NCBI GenBank assembly: GCA_030141605.1
Contig: JAQGDQ010000583.1
Location: forward strand, 1 to 30,000
Direction: 5' to 3'
DNA: 30,000 nt
Source: Tubiluchus corallicola
Lineage: Eukaryota > Priapulida > Priapulimorpha > Priapulimorphida > Tubiluchidae
Below are positions 1 to 14,300 of this stretch, in pieces (positions within the stretch are counted from its first letter, which is position 1; the number at the start of each line of letters is the position of its first letter). The notes beneath the pieces were generated by a model, which did not search any database, was not told the origin of the DNA, and saw only the letters and a list, made by a program, of their open reading frames with translations. The translations under genes were made by a program, and so were the position numbers.

Positions 1-764
<764 letters not shown>

Positions 765-768
765 CTTG

Positions 769-1206
769 GTAAATAAATAACAATGTTGATTTTTACACTT
801 TCTGTGCCATAATATTAACTACAACAATGCATTGTGCCGTTCCACACTTTCCCGTATCCTATATCGTGGAGCATCATACCACGCATCATATGTCATGCTA
901 TATCACTGTGACAGCAGAAAGCCACACGATATCAAATCCTGACCAAAATTACATTAACGTACTACAGTGCAATCAAACGCAATGCGATGCAATACAGCAC
1001 ATTACAGCTACTGCCTGCATACTTCAAATCATACCCACATTTCACTATCTTGGCTGAAATTATTTGTGACTTTGAAATTTGAAAGTCAATAAATGTTCCT
1101 TAGTGAAAACTTTATGCTGCATAAATCTCATCCGAATATTCGTTTTCTTACTAATGTGTAATATTACTATGCAGTAATATTCTTTATTGCTTTTTAATCT
1201 TTGCAG
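769..1206 (+). other. Intron between GABA-B exons 3 and 4
   Basis: 438 bases bounded by gtaaat and ttgcag. It contains only short chance ORFs. It includes the junction-free part of the spacer between the arms of the inverted duplication, so it is present once. Confidence 0.7.
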
Positions 1207-1308
1207 TCGAATGACGTTCTTGTTAAGGCACTGCACGAACAAGGCTTTCAGATAGTAGCCAGCGAATCGTTTAAATTTGATCCAAAGCCTCAAGTTGCAC
1301 GCCTCAAG
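1207..1308 (+). CDS. GABA-B receptor-like exon 4 (inverted relative to exons 1-2)
   Basis: 34 codons between ttgcag and a gtatct donor, phase 0 at both ends. The translation starts SNDVLVKALHEQGFQIVASE and ends PKPQVARLK. It fits the GABA-B ligand-binding domain segment that follows exon 3 (a long helix, then a strand, then FxxDPxxxxxxLK). It lies once, in the 599-base spacer between the two arms, and reads on the plus strand. The signal-peptide exon, exon 2 and the second copy of exon 3 read on the minus strand. In a normal gene it should follow exon 3 on the minus strand. Confidence 0.8.
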
Positions 1309-1363
1309 GTATCTCTAAAATATTTATTGATTAGTTAAAAGCAGATGTTATTATTAGCTCGCT

Positions 1364-4790
<3,427 letters not shown>

Positions 4791-5344
4791 TTGTTAATTG
4801 AGATATATCAGCCAAGAATATGACGAACAATCTTATCTTAACATAAAATGTTCACATTTCCTTTGCACCTCTATAAAAAACGTTTTGACAGTTTCGATGT
4901 GACTGCATCTACTTAAGAAATACGTCAGGCTGGTTTGATGATGTTCATTTGAATTTTTCTGGAAAAGACATTCACTGACGTTTTTACCAGGATTTTTCAA
5001 GTTGTCACGCAAAATGATGCTCAGTTCTAGGTGTGCTGCGTGTTAGAGCATGTAAGCAAGGTGCGCAAAGCCCGCCTATTACAACACTGAGTTAGCAAAG
5101 AGAATAATAATTGACATTAATGCACCGGACTTTCCCGCGTCATGTGATATTTTAATGTGCAAACCTGTGCATATTAAATTGATTTTTCCAAGTTGTTGAA
5201 AAGGGTTTTTGTATTATGTCAAAATTTAACTGAAAAACATGACATAAATATAGTAAAAAAATTAGCTTTTATTATTTTCACTGCACTTTGACAGCATGAA
5301 TCATTAAGCCATTCATCCATCACACTGAAAATAAGCCTGTTCAC
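4791..5344. other. 5' flank of GABA-B gene
   Basis: 550 AT-rich bases between the receptor start codon and the dispersed repeat. The promoter and 5'UTR should lie here or further right, but I see no clear TATA element or initiator that I would defend. Confidence 0.4.
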
Positions 5345-5694
5345 TGTTTCGTTGTGCGCACGCGCATTTGCTGCAAGGTTAAGTGTACTGTACCACAGCG
5401 AACTACAACCGTCACGTGATGTGGGTAAAGCAAAGCCATCTGCCCCATCAGTTCAGTAACGTCAGTTGTTTTACATGGACTTTACTTAATTATGCATTCG
5501 GGTGATTTACTAGCAGGATCTTGCTTGGGAACGAGGAAAAATGAATTAGATAAGGTTCTAGCTAGCTGTTAGAACTGTTACTATTACAACAGCATGGGCT
5601 GCGAGGCGTTGTCAAGTGTACACAACTGCGCTGTCTGGCACACTTAACCTTTGATCTTTTCACGATCATCATCAATCACTGGAACTGTGAAAAG
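5345..5694 (+). repeat. Dispersed repeat family A, copy 1
   Basis: About 350 bases that are clearly similar to 28739-29076 in the same orientation. Shared blocks include gtttcgttgtgcgcacgcgc, gtgggtaaagcaaagcc, gtgatttactagcaggatct, aaggttctagctagctgtta and gcgttgtcaagtgtacaca. Copy 1 has extra bases near 5462-5500. I see no coding potential, terminal inverted repeats or clear poly(A), so the class is unknown. It carries an exact match to the NRF1 consensus (5355-5366) and a TCACGTGA E-box (5412-5419), both kept in copy 2. It lies about 560 bases upstream of the GABA-B start codon. Confidence 0.9.
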
Positions 5695-6130
5695 ACATAT
5701 TATCATCCCCTGGGTTGTCATGATATTGTTTATACTTTTTTTCTGCTCAGCTCCTATGTTTATGAGTAAAATAAACCGCAGAAAAATACTTCTGTAGATC
5801 AACAGTCTTGCAGGGGACGCGTATTGGAATTTTACCACATTCTTTAAGCCAGAACTTTCAGCATCTCTTTTGAAAAGATAAAGAAGAGGGCTACAACAAG
5901 GTGATGTAGTTGTTTGTTATCGTTAAAAGAGTAAATGTTCGTGGAGCTTTGCGTAACATAGTAACCGTCAAATGCCAAAAAAGACCATTAGGCATGTAAT
6001 TCTAAAAATACTAAATTGGTTTCCAAAAGTTCAAAACAGTTTTAAAACCTTAAAAAAGTTGAAAAAATAGTTTTTAGTTGAAAAAATAATAATCCCTCCT
6101 TAATTATAAATTCTGCCAGGAGCTAATGTG
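5695..6130. other. Intergenic, nothing recognised
   Basis: AT-rich sequence with only short ORFs. No repeat or gene signal seen. Confidence 0.5.
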
Positions 6131-6140
6131 TGCAAAGCAC

Positions 6141-6235
6141 TCGTCATCATAGACGATAATGACGACGCTGACGATGATGATGCTGATGTTGATGGTGTCG
6201 ATGAAGACGACGACGACAATGATGATGTTGATAAT
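6141..6235. repeat. Imperfect (GAT/GAC) trinucleotide tract
   Basis: GAY-type triplets with frequent single-base changes. The complementary ATC/CAT tract lies 400 bases to the right (6631-6798), and a short one lies at 6350-6366. The Ser-rich ORF on the minus strand is a repeat translation. Confidence 0.85.
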
Positions 6236-6630
6236 TGTGGTACTGATATATAACCACAGTATGGTAGCAATGATAATGGCTGTGCCGCTTCTTGGTGCCT
6301 CATTTTAGAGGACTAACCTAAACAATGGGCTAATTTGTGTTCTTGCTGCAAACATCATCATCATCATACTGTGATCTGTAGTGAGTGAAGGCTTTTGGGC
6401 CTTTCTTTTCTAGGCCTTCGTTGAAACTGCTTAGTTAATTGACACTTTATAGTAGGACCTGCGTTCTGTACCTTGTCCCCTGGACATTATCGATCCGTAT
6501 GGGCGTAGCCAAGTAATCCGTAGATGTAAATGTCATTGAGTACAAAGTATATCATTTGATAACAAGATAAAAGATATTTGTTAAGAACATATCTGTAACT
6601 AGGTACAGACAATGCACACGATGCGTCACT

Positions 6631-6762
6631 GTCATTATCATCATCGTCATCATCATCATCATCATCGTCATCATCATTGTCATCACCATCATCATCATCA
6701 TCTTCATCATCATCGTTATCACCATATCATCATCATCGTCATCATCATCATCGTCGTCGTCG

Positions 6763-6793
<31 letters not shown>

Positions 6794-6798
6794 CACAA
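6631..6798. repeat. Imperfect (CAT/CAC/CGT) trinucleotide tract
   Basis: About 170 bases of catcat, caccat and cgtcat triplets. Poly-His and Ser-rich ORFs here are artefacts. It is complementary to the GAT tract at 6141-6235. Confidence 0.9.
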
Positions 6799-6809
6799 TC
6801 ATGCCCAAT

Positions 6810-7460
6810 TCCTGGTTAACGTGCAGTTGATATTGATTACAGGAAGAAGAGATATAATTTTATCGCTGCAATCGTGATTTCAACATGCAATTAACTTTTT
6901 CTCCAAATAACAGTAACCAATAGCAACCATGCTCTTTATTTACATAATTTTATTATCTACAAAGATTAGCAAACACAACAAACAAAACCAAACAAATATT
7001 GTTATATACCGTAAGATCACAACAAAACGTAACGACTACAAAATGTGAAAAATGTTTTTCTTTTCTCTTACTTCCTTGCGTTCCTACAAGGGAGTTGTCA
7101 ACACCTTAGGGTACTTGTCTTAAAATTTATGATTTCACATCAAAGTACTTTGATGAGATGATTATACACGACGCACTGCTTTTTTCCTGTATTACTTAAT
7201 ATATCGACAAAATTCCCACTTTCTCTGCATATAAAACTAAAACTGTGCTGACTTCAAAGCTGTCATTCCTGTTGTTAAATAAGGCCAAAATAACTATTAT
7301 CAGAGGCAGATTTTTTACTGCAGGGAGCTGCAAGGTCTGTGTATTTAATTAAAATCACAAATCTATATAATACATTTCTAAGCTTATTCAGCAGCACCAA
7401 CTTTATCTACTATCATGTGCACAGACTGCTGAAAACTGCTCAGAGCCGTACACTTTATAA
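6810..7460. other. Intergenic, nothing recognised
   Basis: AT-rich, no ORF of note and no repeat structure seen. Confidence 0.5.
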
Positions 7461-7462
7461 TA

Positions 7463-7818
7463 CAGGGTGTTCGGAAAGTCACTGTGCACTTTTCTAGTCA
7501 AGTTTTTTTTTATATTTCAACGTTTGATCTCAATATATAGCATAATAAGAGGGATCCAAGCATGTACTGATGCTAACGGGGAGGATCCAAGCCTGCACTG
7601 ATGCTAACGGGGGCGGATCCAAGCCTGCGTTGATGCTAACGGGGAGGATCCAAGCCTGCATTGATGCTAACGGGGGAGGATCCAAGCCTGCATTGATGCT
7701 AACGGGGGTCACTTTCGACATTGTTTATAATTGTCATTTATATTTACCTCCTGTATTCTATATTGAAAAACGTCTGTTAAAAAATATATAACTGCACAAC
7801 GACTTTCTGAACATCCTG
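7463..7818 (+). mobile_element. Mariner-like MITE (356 bp) with TA target duplication
   Basis: Terminal inverted repeats: left CAGGGTGTTCGGAAAGTCAC (7463 on) and right, reverse complemented, CAGGATGTTCAGAAAGTCGT (ending at 7818). They remain similar for about 27 bases with roughly five mismatches. TA dinucleotides flank both ends (7461-7462 and 7819-7820), as expected for the Tc1/mariner superfamily, and the CAGGGTGT-CGGAAAGTC end is a familiar mariner terminus. There is no transposase ORF, so it is non-autonomous. The inside carries a five-unit minisatellite (7552-7709). The orientation is arbitrary. Confidence 0.88.
7552..7709. repeat. Minisatellite, five units of 31-32 bp
   Basis: The unit begins ggatccaagcctgcattgat and ends gctaacgggg plus 1-2 bases. 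Each unit has a BamHI site (GGATCC). Units differ by a few substitutions and by the length of the G run. It occupies the centre of the mariner-like MITE. Confidence 0.95.
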
Positions 7819-7820
7819 TA

Positions 7821-8325
7821 GCCATCACTAAATCATTAATTTTATTCTCAACAGCTTGGGCAGTATGTACTAAGAATTAACATTTAAAAAGATGTGGCTA
7901 ACTAACATAGCCAAAGCAACAAAAACCAAACATTTTTACGTATTTGGGACTTTAAATGTCTAAAAGAATCTTGCTAGGAACCATAAATTTCTGAAGGCAG
8001 TTGTTTTCAATTCGGTAGTGCATTCTTTGGAATAACTACCCAACATGACACCCAATTAGTATTATATTCGGACCTTGTAGTTGTTTTTTTTTACTATTTT
8101 TAACGATACTTATTAAAATCTTTTGTTTGTAACTTTGGATTTCCGGAAACACTCTTCAGAGAAAGAAGAAACAAACAACAATTAAGTCGTGATGTATGAA
8201 AGTGACAATTACTAATACTTCTGGCAAAAGACGACAATTAGGATTTTGCATATAATTATGTACAGCCCGTTTTCTGCATCTAATACTAACAATTCGATCA
8301 AAATACACACACGATGTTAAAGATT
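7821..8325 (-). other. Probable 3'UTR and flank of the ZP-domain gene
   Basis: Sequence downstream of the ZP stop codon on the minus strand. An AATAAA (minus strand, 7841-7846) lies about 480 bases past the stop and could be its polyadenylation signal. This is inference only. Confidence 0.35.
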
Positions 8326-8385
8326 TTAAACAAGTCGCGATGTTAATCTTCGCTGAAGAAATAGCGGCTTTCTTAAGCAATGCGT
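8326..8385 (-). CDS. ZP-domain gene exon 8 (last coding exon)
   Basis: Acceptor gttttattttcag, then ACG CAT TGC..., giving THCLRKPLFLQRRLTSRLV and a TAA stop. Joined to exon 7 it completes CPGTCPQTHC, a spacing typical of the C-terminal cysteines of invertebrate ZP modules (CxGxCPxxxC). It is in phase 0, and the whole coding length becomes divisible by three. It is very short, and no transmembrane segment follows. Another exon choice in the 1.7-kb intron is possible. Confidence 0.65.
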   Translation of the reverse strand, partial: THCLRKPLFLQRRLTSRLV

Positions 8386-11300
8386 CTGAAAATAAAACAA
8401 AAAAAAAAACGTTATGAAAACACATTTTTTTTTGATGATGACGATTCTTTCTTACCTTTGCCAATATTTTTGCGTCAAGCTTGTAAGTTTCTTACTTGGC
8501 GTTAAAGCTTGTTGACTACATAAATAGACATCATCGAAGAGGTAATGTATCATTTGGAGAAATTACTGGGAAAAAGCAATAATGCGTACGGTAGATGAGC
8601 CAAACTGAGTCGTTGATTAGGTGTTTGTTTATTATTGTTTGATGAATTTCTATCGCACACGAAGTACAGTTCCTAAAGTAAAACAGGCCACATCATAAAA
8701 AGATTTAGAAAAGATAAAACACAATATTGAAAACTAGCAGAGACTATAAACGTATGTACAAGAAATAATTTATTTTTTGGTAAATAATTTAAAACACATT
8801 ATTATTAAAAATGGAGGTTTTTAGACAAATGTAAAATTAATTGCACTGCCATGAAACTCCTGTGCACATTTGCTTCATACAAATTTTTAATCATAGTAAT
8901 TCATTCATATTGCTTATGTTGCACACTGTTTAGAAAGTTAGAATGGTTACAGATTTGACTGATTTTTTTTTAGTTGAATTGCCAATTATATGGTTTTTTT
9001 TTTGGGGGGGGGGTAACGGGCACCCCTCTGAAAATTTTTAAAACTTCGCTCGGAATGCATTTTACGTAGTTTTCTTCTTGAAGAGACTGTCTCCGGCAGG
9101 CAACACTGTGTCATGGGGTCCATCATTCCATCATATGTGGCATATACGTGTGTTTACTTTTTGAGTTGGAGAAGTAGTACTAGGTGGGGGGTAATGGACA
9201 CGACCGGGTTTCCCGATTTGGGTAACGGTCCGAGAAAGTTTGGGATACACTGTCCTATATTCTAAGTTCCACACATTAGTCCAAACCTTGGAGTACCCAT
9301 GATGATTTACAACCTGTAATGTTACGTTTTTAATAAAGTAGTTCACAGATCCGTTAGAAATGTTCATATTTTGCTGCCGTTGGTGTTGTTGTGGTTTCGT
9401 TTTGTTGTGCAGTCGTTCGAATTATTCAGAATACCAACTGTCAGCAACAGTGGCGACTTTTAGCTAAAATTACTGGGGTTGCTGCTTCAGAAATTTTTTA
9501 GCCATTGTTTTAATACTGTGTAAAACGAAACAAATTAAGTAATTTTAATGTTGTAATTTTAAACAAACAAACATACGAAAATTTATGCATGAACTTGATA
9601 GAATCCTAAACAAAAAATATTGTTTGCTTACGAATACACCAAATTGTCGCAATTCAATAATATGCCGGTATAGGGTATTTAAGCACGTGACAACTGACAA
9701 CACTAACTGCATGAGCGACAGTACTCTTTCTACCTATAGTGCAGTATCTCATCTCAGACAAATGCGCATGGCCGCATGCGCACAACAGCCAAGCAGTAGC
9801 TTTTTGAGGTGTGAGCGCACTGTGCTGGGCTGTGAAGCAAACAATAATACCTTCACGTGCTCTGCACCGTACAAGTATAAAAGAAAGAGCTAAAGAAAAA
9901 AACACTTATTATATTGAATATTATCGATAATATTGAGTGAAAATAGGGGGTGCTGCAGTTCCATAGTACCTATACAAGAGCCGCCACTGCACAGCAACAT
10001 CTTCTTGTTTTTATCTTCTTTGTCTTTTTAAAATCTCAATTCACTGACGCAAAGGTAAATAAAAATGTAAAAATTCCATTCTTACCTGTGGACACGTTCC
10101 GGGACAAAGTTTATAATCACAGGAAAATTTCATCTCTCTCCCAGGAGGGAATGCGTGGGCGTACAGGTATGCTTGCATAATTGTTTGTCCTCCATTACTT
10201 GGGACTTTGTGAAGATTACTCATCATATTTTGATTAAGGCTGCACCTGTAAAATAAGGTTTTCTTTGTTCATTCTTTTATAGATGCTGTTGCTGATGCTG
10301 CACTCTTGCTGTGTTGTTGATGCTGCTTTTTATCTTGCTCGTTGCCGCTGTTGCTGCTATTTCTGTCACTGTTGTTCTCGTAGTCATTATCGCCGCCGTG
10401 GCCGCCGCCGCCGTCATATCATAATTGCTTTAATTTTTATCTTTACTTTAATTTATTTAGTTCAATTATCTAACTAAAGCCTTCGATCTCTACCCCTTTC
10501 TGTTGTAATCGTGCGTAAAAAGCGGTTGAACAAGAATGGTCATCAAACTACCGTATTCTACACTTGAAATTCTACACTACAATTCTACACTTTTGCCATT
10601 AAAAATACTGTTCTTACCATGTTCTCTTAAAGGAAGACAGGATGATTTTTCATATACTACCGCATTTTCAAGTCCGACCAAAAAGTATACATTTTAAAAC
10701 AATTAATACTGCAAAAGCGTTTCTAGAAATTAAATAATAGATTAAAAACTTAATTAATGGCGGGCGAGCTGTATTGATGACATCACAAACTAACATAATT
10801 TTCAGTAGCAAAAACATTCCACGAACGCGTTGTACGTGTTTGTGAAAGAGAAAATTGAAGCACAGTACTACTGTAAGATATTCAGTGCGTTGTACTAAAA
10901 CTAGGCCAGTTTTAAGATAAAAATTCAAATTCCAAATTCACCGCTGTGCTCGCGCATGAGCTGCTGAACGTGTGTAGTTCGCAACAAGCTAACACATCTG
11001 AACTGAGAGGTACAGCACCTGTTTTTCTGTCCAACGCGTTTCCGAAATGCAGGCGCTATCAATGTTTTCCTTTCAATATTTTAAAGAGTAGATTGTTTTG
11101 ACCTACAGTTTAAGATTGGGTCCGGTTTTACTTTAATAGTTGCTATTTGTTATCTTCTATGTTTAAGCAACTATAGTATGTTATTTTTTTCGCACAATGT
11201 AATAATAGATTGTTGCCACATATAAGTATATCGTACGAACGGGTTAATAATTTGCGACTACGAATTCGTGGCTATGAATTAATGTCGTGCGCACGGAAAT

Positions 11301-14300
11301 AATTCGTGGCCACGAATTAGTAATTTCTTCAACGTGGCATTTGGTGGCTCCATCTAGCTATAATTTATAAAAGAATTGCCAATGACATACACTTTGCGTT
11401 AGGTTTGCAGAACTAAAAGCAGCCAGGACCTAAATCTAGGCGCAAATAATATTGTTTTCTAATGGAAACATTGTAATTTGCTTGCCTTTGTAAATTATCC
11501 TCGCGTGCATTAAACTTGGTTTCGTTTGTCTCCTTATAAGATTACAAATTAGGTAATTTCCTAATTGAGTTACATTAATCAGAAGTTCTCTTCAATTAGC
11601 TGAAATTTCATTACGTTTTCGTCCAAGTTCTTGTTCCGTTGATTCAATAAAACAATTAAGCAATGCGTGCTCGCAGCACTGACACAAATGTAGTAAATTA
11701 ATACAATTAGCAGGTAACAAAACTCACACGTCCTCACGTACTGCCTCATAATATACTTGCTTTTCAAATTACATGCAACTTTGCAAAATGGACGCATAGA
11801 CATTCTTGTTCAACAGAAGTCTTTCGTATTATAGTTTAGTAGCTCTGACTGCTATAATTGGGCAGCGTACGCTCAAGAACTTTGTTGGCTTTTATTTTTG
11901 GCATTAAAATGACATGCGATTCGTAAAAACAGATTAAACATGAAATACTATTATTAAAATAATATCGTAACCAAACCTGGTGGTGCCGATTCACCCTGTC
12001 ACGACACAGTTGTGCAGAAAATGTCCAAATGCGTAAAACGAAGTGAAATTATACATTTGAGCAACTGATTTTACCTAGCGAGAGTTCTAATCGATTGTGC
12101 CCTATGTTCTTTTTACGGAACAGGTGCTGAGATGGAATACGCAACAACCCGTTGAACCGAACAGACCATTACGTAAGAGATGATTTTGTACCTGGGGCCG
12201 GTTTCACAAAGCTGTCACTAAGTTAACGACGTCGTTATAATGCTCTTTTTCATTCATATCTTTTATTCGCGAATTTTTCTGCATGACACTCTTTTTTCAT
12301 GCTTATTTCTTCCATGCTCTCAGTTTCTAACTTTACCCACTAATCTTAATTAAATTCTCCCATTAATAAGATCCCGTTTGCAACTACTGCTTATAACACT
12401 ACGTATAATAATCCCAATTACTGAACAATCTACTTTCATTCAAAAATTTGGCGTATAAATACACGTATAATCAAAAATACGCGAACATCCTACCTAGCGT
12501 TTGTCTGTTTATCTAACGCAAAGCCAGCAGCGGCAGCTTTTACTGAACTAAAGTTATAAGATTATAGACAGAGCATAATGGATGACGTCAGAACAATGGC
12601 TTTGCGTCTGCAGTTTTCTAAGCGAAAATTGCTGAAAATAGAACATCTAATTAACTCGTTCGTCCCGGTGGGCCCGATTCGAAAAATAAACCCCCAATGG
12701 CACGACACTAGATCGAGACCTTTCGTTTGATGTATGGATCGCCGCAAATGATGCCATCGTCGAAGCTGTAGCCTCGAATCTTATATATATATATATATAA
12801 ATATATTAAGCCCATACCAGTAGAATTAATATATAGATAAATGAAATTGTTGTCTCTAGGTATTATACTTTACCAAACACATTTTGCAAGTACTACTTAT
12901 TATTTTTCATTTTCTTTACCCAAACCAACGCCATATAGATCATTTTTATTGTAGATAGATTTTTTGCCCCCTTCATTGTTTCTTGCCGAGTTCTCTAATT
13001 ATTATTGATTTGGTTAATTTGACTACATTAATGATTATGACTTACGTTTATTATTTTGTTGCTATTAATGAATTACTCATCATTCGTTTTGTTTTAGTTT
13101 GCTTCAATGTTTTACTTCATAGTTAACTATTTTTGGTTTATTATGTTACTTACAAACCTTTTGTTCGTAAGTAAGTTTCCAAAATTGCATTCTTTTGCTT
13201 AGATTTATGTATATAATTTTATTCAATTGATTTTTGTTTTTAGTTTCTTTGACAATTTGTACTATTTTTCTTTTCTTATTTGTTTTTGTTATCTGCAGCA
13301 TCAGCGTTTATTTTTAAAATGCCAATCTATCTATATGAAAGGCAGGAGACTAGATGACCTCTTTGTTCCCTCCCTGTTCTGCTCCGTGATTACAATTATT
13401 TTATATATAACTAAAACCTTTGCTGTAAAACTATATGGAGAAAATAAATGTTCTATGTCTATGTGTATATTATTACATTCACTTATACTATTAATAAAGA
13501 CGTCGTTAAGTTAGTGACGGCTTTGTGAAACTGGACCCTGGTATTCAACGCAACTGTATAATAGCATCGTAGCGACCAGACCATCATAATGTAGAAATGA
13601 TGTAGAAATGAGAACGAAAAAAATGGCATTTCCTCCCTGGAATCTACATCCATCTAGGGCTCGCTTGTCGTAACTTTTAATTACAGGGATTCTATTATAT
13701 CTGGACACATTGTAGTTTGGACACGACCAGACGGTACAGTCTCGTGGTAACTCGTCTGCTTTCCGTCTGGGAGGTCGTGAGTTCGATAAGGTGGCCAGGT
13801 CATACTAAAGACTTTAAAAACGGTACCTACTGTTGCCCTGCCTGGCGCGTGGTATTTAGGATAAAAGTGGGATAATAATAGTCTCTATGTAGTTGTAGAT
13901 TGTTATTTACAATCGGGCAAAAAAGCTCTTTGGAGCTTCCGTTAATTGTTCATACAAAAAAAGATTATTATTATACTGCATTGTATTGTATTGTATTGTA
14001 TTGCATTGCATTGCATTGCATTGCATTGCATTACATTACATTATATTATATACTATTATATTATGATGTCATTCAATTATAATTACAGTACATTAATTAT
14101 ACTGCTTGTGTAAAAGGGCAGCTCATACTGAAATGAATTAACATAAAAATGTTTTTTTATGAAAAGGAAAGAACAATTATTAAAAAACTCGCACAGCGAG
14201 CAGGAAATAAAAAATAAATAAATAAAATTAAATCAATTTTTTTATCGGAATCTCTTAAAGAACGTGCATTTTCTTGTTTTTTAGTTGTGGAATTTTTCAT

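Noticed and set aside
6100-6877. Ser-rich and His-rich ORFs
   Set aside because: Translations of the GAT and CAT triplet tracts; no flanking coding signal.
7530-7791. ORFs with repeated PPLASMQAWI or GGGSKPAL units
   Set aside because: Open only because the minisatellite unit lacks stops; it sits inside a MITE and is open on both strands.
9131-9367. 78-codon minus-strand ORF as a possible ZP exon
   Set aside because: It has no ZP-like spacing, and exon 7 joins in phase to exon 8 with the expected cysteine pattern without it.
13227-13514. 95-codon hydrophobic ORF
   Set aside because: It lies within the TA-flanked element, reads AT-rich sequence, and its end overlaps the inverted terminus.
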